NCBI GenBank assembly: GCA_002453315.1
Contig: DKGO01000032.1
Location: 1 to 7,364 of the forward strand
Length of the DNA: 7,364 nt
Reading direction: 5' to 3'
DNA from: Caryophanales bacterium UBA6768
GTDB taxonomy: Bacteria > Bacillota > Bacilli > Bacillales_D > Amphibacillaceae
A program made the translations under genes and the position numbers. Under the pieces are notes generated by a model, which did no database searches, was not told the DNA's origin, and was given only the letters and a program-made list of their open reading frames with translations. Of the stretch, positions 1-5,761 are shown piece after piece (the stretch's first letter is position 1; every line of letters starts with the position of its first letter).

Positions 1-105
1 GCGTCGGATTTTGATGAAGATGGCGGAGGAATTCCAACGTGAGAGGCACCTTGCGTCGGGTTTTGATGAAGATGGCGGAGGAATTCCAACGTGAGAAGCC
101 CCCTT
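1..105. repeat. Two tandem copies of a ~52-bp intergenic repeat, cut by the window edge
   Basis: Copy 1 (1-52) and copy 2 (53-105) match over their first 44 bases with a single difference (A at 8, G at 60). They then diverge slightly in the last 8 bases, with one extra C in copy 2. The unit is about half G+C and stands out against the roughly 30% G+C sequence that follows. It contains the palindrome GGAATTCC and a GGAGG-N9-GTG stretch. The period is not a multiple of three, so the array cannot encode a repeating peptide. More copies may lie to the left. Family and function are not recognised. Confidence 0.9.
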
Positions 106-190
106 ACAGTTATCATTCAACACCAAATAAAAGTCCAATGTTTTAGCCCTAAATATGATAATAACTATTTAGTATAAAAGATTTAAATAT

Positions 191-235
191 AAAAAAATCA
201 GCCATAAGGACTTCCAATCCCCTAAGGCTGATTTT
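191..235 (-). terminator. Rho-independent terminator of mgtE
   Basis: The 10-bp perfect arms AAAATCAGCC (194-203) and GGCTGATTTT (226-235) enclose a 22-base loop that can pair partly inside. Read on the minus strand, the hairpin runs into seven T residues (complement of 191-197), 22 bases after the mgtE stop codon. In the plus direction only a short T run follows, so some bidirectional activity is possible. The main job is taken to be ending the mgtE transcript. Confidence 0.88.
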
Positions 236-256
236 CTACAATATTGACTTCTATCT

Positions 257-1606
257 TCATATTAAATACATCATAAATGTCGTTGCAATTCCGAAATAAA
301 TTAAAATAGATGTTAAATCGTTTAGCGTTGTAATGAATGGACCTGACGCTACGGCTGGATCAATGTTTAATTTTTGCATTAATAAAGGAATGAGTGAACC
401 CGATAAAGTAGCCACTGTTAACGTAATTAAAATAACGAAACCGACTAATAAACCTAAAAACAAATTCCCTTTCCAAACATAAATCATTGCCGTCACGACG
501 ACTCCACAGGAAAATCCGACGAGTAATCCTGTCGCTAATTCCTTTAACACAAGAATAATTCTTTTTCCAGCCCCATAATCACCTGTTGCAATGCCACGTA
601 CAGCAACGGCTAATGACTGTGTTCCAGCATTCCCCGCCATCCCAGCAATTAATGGGATAAATATCGCAACAATCGGAATTTCCTCCAATGTCGCCTCAAA
701 GCTATCAATTAGGCTGGCTGTAAACATTCCCAAAAACAATAACACAACTAACCATGGTAACCGTTTCTTAGCCGAACTGATTGGCCTTGCATCAGCCTTT
801 GAAACATCCGTTAATGCGGCAAATTTGGAATAGTCATCACTTGCTTCTTCATCCATAACATCTAAAATATCATCGACTGTTATAATACCTAACAAATGAT
901 TTTGAAAATCAACGACAGGCAATGCTAGGAAATCATAATCCCGCATCATTTGAGCGATTTCTTCTTGGTCCCGACCGACAGAAACTGAAACGACATTTTC
1001 GCTCATAATCTTTTCTATCGTTTCATCTTCTTCGGCTATGATTAAATTTCTTAAGGAAACAACACCGACTAATTTTTTTTGATCATCTAATACGTACGTA
1101 TAATAAATTGTCTCGGCATCCGGTGCTTCTTTCTTCATTTTCAGTAATACATCTTTTACTGTGTCTGTTTTTAAAAACGATACAAATTCAGTCGTCATAA
1201 TACTTCCGGCAGTTTTTTCTTCATAATGCAACAAATCTTTAATTTCAATAGCAGATTCTTTATCCATAATTGCCAAAAAGCTAGCCACTTCATCTTTACT
1301 TAGCTTCTGTAAAATATCAACCGCATCGTCTACTGCCATTTCTGCAAATACCATCGTTGCAAATCGTGGATCCATCTCAGTGATAAAATTCTTTGCTTCG
1401 TCGATTTCAACATTTTCCATAATAAACGATATTTCTTTCGGAGACAAATAAGCATAAATTCTTAAACGATTTTCATCTGACTGTTCTCTGAAAAATACAG
1501 CCTGATCATATGGATGCATTTCCAAATAATGTTGCCTAAATTGTCGTGTTTTCTCCTCATCTAACAATTGTTGAATTGCCTCATCCAATGTTCTTACCTC
1601 AACCAT
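257..1606 (-). CDS. mgtE: Magnesium transporter MgtE
   Basis: This encodes a homodimeric Mg2+ channel of the cytoplasmic membrane, gated by cytosolic Mg2+. The 449 residues match the usual family length and order: an acidic helical MgtE N-domain (about 20-125), two CBS domains (about 138-195 and 198-257, the second with LALPVVD and GIITVDDILDVMDEE), a connecting plug helix (about 258-280) and a five-helix pore domain (about 284-449). The pore shows the hallmark PLIAGMAGNAGTQSLAV (318-334). Asp430 in TTLNDLTSILIYF sits where the Mg2+-binding pore aspartate of Thermus MgtE lies. The ATG at 1606 is preferred over an in-frame TTG at 1627 because AGGTGG lies 7 bases before the ATG and nothing suitable precedes the TTG. 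An M-box riboswitch and terminator lie directly upstream, so expression should rise when Mg2+ is scarce. The gene appears intact. Confidence 0.97.
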   Translation of the reverse strand: MVEVRTLDEAIQQLLDEEKTRQFRQHYLEMHPYDQAVFFREQSDENRLRIYAYLSPKEISFIMENVEIDEAKNFITEMDPRFATMVFAEMAVDDAVDILQKLSKDEVASFLAIMDKESAIEIKDLLHYEEKTAGSIMTTEFVSFLKTDTVKDVLLKMKKEAPDAETIYYTYVLDDQKKLVGVVSLRNLIIAEEDETIEKIMSENVVSVSVGRDQEEIAQMMRDYDFLALPVVDFQNHLLGIITVDDILDVMDEEASDDYSKFAALTDVSKADARPISSAKKRLPWLVVLLFLGMFTASLIDSFEATLEEIPIVAIFIPLIAGMAGNAGTQSLAVAVRGIATGDYGAGKRIILVLKELATGLLVGFSCGVVVTAMIYVWKGNLFLGLLVGFVILITLTVATLSGSLIPLLMQKLNIDPAVASGPFITTLNDLTSILIYFGIATTFMMYLI

Positions 1607-1682
1607 GTTCGATCCACCTACTTTCAATTAATAAAGATTTTTCCCCTTTCATAAGCTAGCATGCTAATATTTCATAAAATTT

Positions 1683-1712
1683 AAAAAAACACCATTCACG
1701 AAGAAGGTGTTT
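1683..1712 (-). terminator. M-box expression-platform terminator
   Basis: On the minus strand the arms AAACACC and GGTGTTT (complements of 1706-1712 and 1687-1693) form a hairpin followed by a T tract, about 75 bases before the mgtE start. The 5' arm continues into CCTTCTTC, which can instead pair with GATGGAGG at the 3' edge of the aptamer (complement of 1733-1740) with one mismatch. That competing helix is the expected antiterminator. Mg2+-bound aptamer would free the terminator and switch mgtE off. Confidence 0.88.
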
Positions 1713-1731
1713 CATTACATAAAAATATGAA

Positions 1732-1892
1732 GCCTCCATCGTGGAGTTTTAGCACTATATGGCTTGGACAAAAATTGTCCCACTGCATTAAATACTACCT
1801 TAATATCGATAGTTTTTGTTAACCCATTGGTGTCTCTCGACGTTTCTGGGTAGCAGCTTGCCTCCATATAGGAGCCTCACCTAACGAGGGTA
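1732..1892 (-). ncRNA. M-box (ykoK leader) Mg2+ riboswitch
   Basis: The minus strand shows the conserved M-box blocks in order: GTTAGGTGAGGCTCCTATA, then GGAGGCAAGCTGCTACCC, then AAACGTCGAGAGAC, then ACCAATGGGTT, then a GGACAATTTTGTCC hairpin and GTGCTAAAACTC. The closing stem P1 can form between TCGT (complement of 1884-1887) and ACGA (complement of 1739-1742). In the known class, Mg2+ binding compacts the aptamer and promotes termination. Location between the mgtE promoter and the mgtE gene fits this exactly. The ends are approximate. Confidence 0.95.
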
Positions 1893-1924
1893 CTCTAATA
1901 ATATTGAATTATTTCACATTACCA

Positions 1925-1952
1925 ATCATAACAAACAACTTATAAATGTCAA
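1925..1952 (-). promoter_or_regulatory. Sigma-A promoter of the M-box/mgtE transcript
   Basis: Minus-strand TTGACA (complement of 1947-1952) and TATGAT (complement of 1925-1930) are separated by 16 bases. The -35 is a perfect match and the -10 has five of six bases. Transcription would start near 1918, about 25 bases before the aptamer, which is the right placement for an M-box leader. Confidence 0.85.
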
Positions 1953-2025
1953 CCATTTCTAGAAAAAGTCTAATTTTGTTAATTAAAATCGCTTTATTCT
2001 GATTTTTCCAGGTTCATCGTCACCC

Positions 2026-2172
2026 CTATTTTTTTCTTCCCTTTTGAAAAATTCTAAAAATCATAGCCAAGATGACAATCATGATCAATATATGGATAAC
2101 ATCACCAATTATATCTAATGTAAAACTAAATAACCAGAACGAAAATAAAATAACAACGATAATCCAAAGCAT
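2026..2172 (-). CDS. Small lmo0937/DUF5670-type membrane protein (48 aa)
   Basis: A short minus-strand frame opens with ATG at 2172, 7 bases after a strong GGGGAGG ribosome binding site, and ends with TAG at 2026-2028. The 48-residue product starts MLWIIVVILFSFWLF and ends IFRIFQKGRKK. It has two hydrophobic segments (about 2-17 and 26-41) joined by a short segment with DIIGDVIH, and a basic tail. The size, the MLW start, the central glycine/histidine stretch and the basic end match the lmo0937 family (DUF5670) of Firmicutes, whose function is unknown. It lies upstream of the mgtE promoter on the same strand, with no strong terminator between, so some readthrough into the mgtE leader is possible. 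The family call rests on recognition of the pattern, not on a search. Confidence 0.8.
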   Translation of the reverse strand: MLWIIVVILFSFWLFSFTLDIIGDVIHILIMIVILAMIFRIFQKGRKK

Positions 2173-2195
2173 ATAATATCCTCCCCATACCAATA

Positions 2196-2221
2196 GTATC
2201 CATGTTTGATAGGATGATAAC
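2196..2221 (-). promoter_or_regulatory. Possible sigma-B-like promoter of the small membrane protein gene
   Basis: Minus-strand GTTATC (complement of 2216-2221) and GGATAC (complement of 2196-2201) are 14 bases apart. This resembles the general-stress sigma-B pattern GTTTAA-N12-14-GGGTAT, with mismatches in both boxes. It would place the transcript start just ahead of the GGGGAGG site. A sigma-A alternative is TTGACT (complement of 2263-2268), but no good -10 follows it at the right distance. The call is weak. Confidence 0.3.
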
Positions 2222-2242
2222 TATTAAAATAAATCTTAGAGA

Positions 2243-2258
2243 TAATCATTATTGATTA
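2243..2258. promoter_or_regulatory. TAATCA-N4-TGATTA palindrome, candidate operator
   Basis: Perfect 6-base arms flank TTAT in the divergent intergenic region. A third TAATCA occurs at 2282-2287, next to the -35 box of the kinase promoter. ATTGATTA (2251-2258) and TAATCAAT (2282-2289) also form an 8-base inverted repeat. The region is very AT-rich, so chance is a real possibility. No regulator is identified. Confidence 0.3.
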
Positions 2259-2288
2259 GTCCAGTCAACCTACTAGCTAAATAATCAA

Positions 2289-2317
2289 TTGAATATATCA
2301 AACTATATCTCTATAAT
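2289..2317 (+). promoter_or_regulatory. Sigma-A promoter of the sensor kinase gene
   Basis: TTGAAT (2289-2294) and a perfect TATAAT (2312-2317) are separated by 17 bases. Transcription would start near 2324, giving a 5' leader of about 75 bases. A dyad ATAGGG (2318-2323)/CCCTAT (2335-2340) overlaps the predicted start and could be an operator or a 5' hairpin. Confidence 0.75.
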
Positions 2318-2360
2318 ATAGGGCAAGAACACGTCCCTATTTTAAACAAACCTTGCTGAA

Positions 2361-2398
2361 AAAGGAGGGCTTGTAGAAAATTCTCTACAAACACAACT
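2361..2398 (+). promoter_or_regulatory. Shine-Dalgarno separated from the kinase ATG by a perfect hairpin
   Basis: A near-perfect AAAGGAGGG (2361-2369) lies 29 bases before the ATG at 2399, too far for normal initiation. The hairpin TTGTAGA (2371-2377)/TCTACAA (2384-2390), with a 6-base loop, occupies 20 of those bases. Folding it leaves an effective spacing of 9 bases, which is optimal. No in-frame start codon lies between. The only nearby start-like codon is TTG at 2371, which is followed at once by TAG. The site therefore decides the start and may also control it. Confidence 0.7.
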
Positions 2399-5300
2399 AT
2401 GAAAAAACGATACATTTTTTTACTTATTTTACTATTTATTGTTGTCCTCGCTTTTTTTCGCATGCAATGGATGCACATGTTTCACCATTCAACAGTTAAG
2501 ATTGAGAACGGACAAATAGATCTTCGGGATTGGAACCCGGAAGAAAACAGCATATTACTTCTCAATGGAGAATGGGAGTTTTACCCCTCTCAACTATTAA
2601 TGGAAGAACCAAAAGTTCAAGTTACAAATCATTTAGAAAAAAAGTTAATACCTGTTCCCGGTGGTTGGAATGAATATTTAGAAGATATCGGGTCTACACC
2701 CTATGGTTACGGTACCTATCATATTTCACTAAAGGTTAATTCTGAAATCAAGGATCAATTAAGCCTTTACATCCCAAGTATTCGGAGTGCTTCAGAAATT
2801 TTTATTAATGGGGAATATGTTGCTTCATCTGGAAACGTTGCTACAACGAAAGAAGAATATATAGAAGAAAACTTACCATATTCTGTTTCTTTTAAACCAG
2901 ATGAAGAAGGGTTGGTTGACATCTTTATTCATGTAGCAAATTTCAAAGACATTCGTAGTAGTGGCATTGTCCGGTCAATAAAATTTGGTACAGAACGGGC
3001 AATCGCAAAAGACACTAATTTATCACTAATGATGCAAGTCCTAGCCTCAGGCATTTTATTTATCCATTCAATCTATGCTATTATTTTATATTTTTTAGGA
3101 AAATTAGATAAAAGGCTTCTTTATTTTGCTGGGCTATTATTTAGTTTAACGATTGTCAATATGATTACAAGTGATGAAAAATTGCTTAATATACTTATTA
3201 ACATTGACTATGATTGGGGATTCCGATTATCGAATGGATTTGGTGTCTTGGCAATGTTCTTATTGTTTAAATCTTTCGATCACAGTTGGCTACCCTATTG
3301 GCAATTAATTAATCGAATCATTTCCATTTCCTATACTGTCATTATTTTAGCAACCTTCCTCTTAATGGCAGGGCAAATTATTAGTATTTATTCCGTTTAT
3401 TTTATTGTCATTATTCCTAGTACAATTATTTTATTTATGACAATATTTAAAAGTGTTTTTGATAGTATTACACAAAATCTCTTTTTATTACTGTCGACCT
3501 TGACGATATTTCATCAATTTATATGGTATTTATATTGGCGTGAAATTGGCATAAGTGTTGCCTATTATCCTTTTGATCTCATCATTGCACTTGCACTATT
3601 ATCTTCTGTGTGGTTCAAGGAGTATTTTGCCATGCATTCGGAAACGAAAAAGCTCGCCACACAACTACAAGAAGTAAATGAAAATAAGGATCAATTTTTA
3701 GCAAATACGGCTCATGAATTTAAAAACCCACTTCACGGAATTATTAATATGTCTCAATCTATTTTAAATAGGGAAGAAAAGTCATTACAAGAACAGAGCA
3801 TTCATGAACTTGAAACAGTCTTAAACGTTAGCCTGCGAATGTCCCATTTGTTAAATGATTTAATCGATGTTACTTATCTTAGAGATGGGAAACCGATAAT
3901 CAATGAAAAAAAAATTCACCTACAGCCGATTGTTATTAGTGTCATTGATATGCTCCAATTTTTAGCAAATTCAAAGCCTATTGAGCTTGTGAATGAAGTT
4001 GACCATGACTTCCCACTAATTTATGCCGATAGGAATCGACTTATTCAAATTATTTATAACTTACTTCATAATGCTATCAAATATACGGATGAAGGTAAGA
4101 TTACCATTAATGCTACCGTTAAAAATGATAGGGCAGTCATTAGCATCATTGATACTGGGATTGGGATGGATAAGGATTTTCTTAAAAGAATATTTTTACC
4201 ATATGAAAAGGAAAATTCCCGAGGGCTGAATGAAGGTGGACTCGGCCTTGGATTGAATATCAGTAAACAGCTCGTAGAACTCCATGGGGGACAATTACTT
4301 GTGGAATCTATTTTAGGTGAAGGAACAACTCTTACCTTTTCAGTAAAGTTAGCAACTGAAGTATATGAAGACAATACTGAAAAATCATTCCCTAACGAAC
4401 AGGAAAACAACACTATATTTAATTCCCATCATGAATCAACATTTAATTTATCTGATGAAGAATTAATAGCGCTAACAAATCATATCATGCCTACTATACA
4501 AAATGAAGAGAAAATTAACGTGATAGTCGTTGATGACGATCCAGTTAATCTCCAAGTGATTCAATCAATGTTACAAGATGACAAGTATGAAATCACCCCT
4601 GTTTTAAGCGGTAAACAAGCACTTAAGAAACTTTCCGAACATGAATGGGATATCGTTATTTCAGATATTATGATGCCAGATATGTCGGGATATGAATTAA
4701 CGAAACAAATTCGGGAAAAATTTTTATTTACAGAACTACCTATTTTGTTACTGACAGCCCGAAATCATCCACGGGACATTCAAACAGGCTTCCTATATGG
4801 GGCGAATGATTATGTAACAAAACCAGTGGAAAGGTTAGAATTACAAGCGCGGGTAGATGCTTTAACGACTGCAAAGCAATCAGCAAAAAAACAATTACAA
4901 CTAGAAGCCGCATGGTTACAAGCCCAAATTAAACCACATTTTATTTTTAATACATTAAATTCTATTCTTGCTTTAAGTGATGTGGATATTGAAAAAATGC
5001 GAGATGTTCTATATGATTTAAGTTCTTTCTTACGGCATAAATTTCAATATCATAACATTGATGAATTAATTCCTCTGGAGGAAGAACTAAATATTATTCG
5101 TTCTTACATTAAAATTGAGCAGGTAAGATTTGCGAATAGATTACATGTTGAATGGAATATCGAAAAAACTAACCATATAAAGGTACCATTTTTGACCATA
5201 CAACCATTAGTGGAAAATGCAATTTTTCATGGTGTGATGAAAAAAGCAGCTGGTGGGATAATTACTATTTCTGTCATTAATTATGATCAATACGTCAAAA

Positions 5301-5494
5301 TATCTGTTCAAGATAATGGGGTTGGGATGGATGAAAACAGTTTGAAAAAGATTTTTAAACTAAATGAATCAAATCAAAAGAGTGTCGGTATCAGTAATAC
5401 AAATAAACGGCTAATTCGCCATTTTGGTGAAGGATTACAATTCGAAAGCGAAATCGGTAAAGGAACAACTGTATCTTTTATTGTGTACAAATAG
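2399..5494 (+). CDS. Membrane hybrid sensor kinase: 7TM, HisKA, receiver and a second LytS-type kinase
   Basis: This 1031-residue protein should sense an external or membrane signal and pass phosphate inside the cell. Residues 5-20 form an N-terminal membrane anchor. About 30-200 is an extracellular jelly-roll-like domain (LLNGEWEFYP, VPGGWNEY, YGYGTYHI) of the 7TMR-DISM or GH2-like carbohydrate-binding kind. Several membrane helices span about 208-405, followed by a short coiled coil (about 413-430). Kinase 1 has the H-box AHEFKNPLHGI with His439, N-box Asn558, G1 Asp585 in DTGIGMD, and a G2 box GGLGLGLNI. The receiver (about 706-820) has Asp712-714, phosphoacceptor Asp756 in SDIMMPDMSG, Thr786 and Lys808, all intact. 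Kinase 2 is LytS/YehU-like (His_kinase, PF06580): QAQIKPHFIFNTLNSI with His847, N-box Asn940, and Asp972 in DNGVGMD. Its G2 box reads SVGISNTNKRL where GxGLxN is more usual. No LytTR-type partner regulator lies in the window. The ligand is unknown. The ATG start is supported by the membrane anchor. Confidence 0.93.
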   Translation: MKKRYIFLLILLFIVVLAFFRMQWMHMFHHSTVKIENGQIDLRDWNPEENSILLLNGEWEFYPSQLLMEEPKVQVTNHLEKKLIPVPGGWNEYLEDIGSTPYGYGTYHISLKVNSEIKDQLSLYIPSIRSASEIFINGEYVASSGNVATTKEEYIEENLPYSVSFKPDEEGLVDIFIHVANFKDIRSSGIVRSIKFGTERAIAKDTNLSLMMQVLASGILFIHSIYAIILYFLGKLDKRLLYFAGLLFSLTIVNMITSDEKLLNILINIDYDWGFRLSNGFGVLAMFLLFKSFDHSWLPYWQLINRIISISYTVIILATFLLMAGQIISIYSVYFIVIIPSTIILFMTIFKSVFDSITQNLFLLLSTLTIFHQFIWYLYWREIGISVAYYPFDLIIALALLSSVWFKEYFAMHSETKKLATQLQEVNENKDQFLANTAHEFKNPLHGIINMSQSILNREEKSLQEQSIHELETVLNVSLRMSHLLNDLIDVTYLRDGKPIINEKKIHLQPIVISVIDMLQFLANSKPIELVNEVDHDFPLIYADRNRLIQIIYNLLHNAIKYTDEGKITINATVKNDRAVISIIDTGIGMDKDFLKRIFLPYEKENSRGLNEGGLGLGLNISKQLVELHGGQLLVESILGEGTTLTFSVKLATEVYEDNTEKSFPNEQENNTIFNSHHESTFNLSDEELIALTNHIMPTIQNEEKINVIVVDDDPVNLQVIQSMLQDDKYEITPVLSGKQALKKLSEHEWDIVISDIMMPDMSGYELTKQIREKFLFTELPILLLTARNHPRDIQTGFLYGANDYVTKPVERLELQARVDALTTAKQSAKKQLQLEAAWLQAQIKPHFIFNTLNSILALSDVDIEKMRDVLYDLSSFLRHKFQYHNIDELIPLEEELNIIRSYIKIEQVRFANRLHVEWNIEKTNHIKVPFLTIQPLVENAIFHGVMKKAAGGIITISVINYDQYVKISVQDNGVGMDENSLKKIFKLNESNQKSVGISNTNKRLIRHFGEGLQFESEIGKGTTVSFIVYK

Positions 5495-5501
5495 TTTACT
5501 C

Positions 5502-5530
5502 TTGACATTAACAAAATAACCCTCTATAGT
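5502..5530 (+). promoter_or_regulatory. Sigma-A promoter of the S-box methionine operon
   Basis: A perfect TTGACA (5502-5507) and TATAGT (5525-5530) are 17 bases apart. The -35 begins only 7 bases after the kinase stop codon. Transcription would begin near 5537, about 25 bases before the S-box aptamer, as expected for a riboswitch leader. Confidence 0.88.
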
Positions 5531-5560
5531 ATGTAATTAATAAAAAAATTAATAGTTTTA

Positions 5561-5662
5561 TCTTATCCAGAGAGATGGAGGGACTGGCCCTATGATATCT
5601 CGGCAACAGGCTTAATAGTACTGTGCCAATTCCAGAAGCATAATATATGCTTGAAGATAAGT
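5561..5662 (+). ncRNA. SAM-I (S-box) riboswitch
   Basis: The conserved S-box blocks are present in order: CTTATCCAGAGAGATGGAGGG, ACTGGCCCTATGATATC, TCGGCAACAGGCT, a GTGCCAATTCCAG block, and a final AGCATAATATATGCT hairpin. Stem P1 forms between CTTATC (5562-5567) and GATAAG (5656-5661). Known members bind S-adenosylmethionine and stop transcription of methionine genes. Here it precedes a homocysteine methyltransferase-like gene and metI. GAAGATAAG (5653-5661) can also pair with CTTATGTTC (5684-5692) in the terminator arm with one mismatch, giving the expected antiterminator. Confidence 0.97.
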
Positions 5663-5674
5663 AAGGAAATCAGC

Positions 5675-5708
5675 AAATCTCTTCTTATGTTCAAGAAGGG
5701 ATTTTTTT
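5675..5708 (+). terminator. S-box expression-platform terminator
   Basis: AAATCTCTTCTT (5675-5686) pairs with AAGAAGGGATTT (5693-5704) around a 6-base loop, including one G-U pair, and runs into a seven-T tract (5702-5708). SAM-bound aptamer would leave this hairpin free and stop transcription before the GTG at 5762. It is also the first clear terminator that transcripts reading out of the kinase gene would meet. Confidence 0.92.
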
Positions 5709-5761
5709 ACTTTCATCCCTTCATCTTTTCCTGGATAGGAGAAACAAAAGGAGGAAGTATC

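Noticed and set aside
1..105. CRISPR array
   Set aside because: The two units are directly joined with near-identical intervening bases, so there are no unique spacers.
591..833. Plus-strand 80-codon frame inside mgtE
   Set aside because: It is antisense to the well-conserved mgtE pore and plug-helix region, has no ribosome binding site and resembles no family.
1607..1627. Seven-residue extension of MgtE from TTG at 1627
   Set aside because: The AGGTGG site is correctly spaced for the ATG at 1606 and would lie inside the extended frame. The GGGG stretch upstream is too far from the TTG.
1657..1666. Palindrome TAGCATGCTA between the M-box terminator and mgtE
   Set aside because: It is short and alone, with no promoter beside it. 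It does not block the ribosome binding site.
1984..2006. AAAATC/GATTTT hairpin as terminator of the small membrane protein gene
   Set aside because: It has only six mostly A-T pairs, a 10-base loop and no solid T tract, so it is too weak to call.
4023..4229. Plus-strand 68-codon frame inside the kinase gene
   Set aside because: It is an out-of-frame reading of the conserved first ATPase domain, with no independent start signal.
4066..4413. Minus-strand 115-codon frame inside the kinase gene
   Set aside because: It is antisense to the HATPase domain and linker. Its serine- and proline-rich product looks like a codon-bias shadow.
5536..5553. ATTAAT/ATTAAT hairpin as kinase terminator
   Set aside because: The stem is entirely A-T and lies downstream of the S-box promoter, around the predicted transcript start.
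5651..5761. N-terminal extension of the methyltransferase from TTG at 5651
   Set aside because: This stretch is the end of the SAM aptamer and its terminator hairpin. The AAAGGAGG before GTG 5762 and the BHMT alignment both place the start there.
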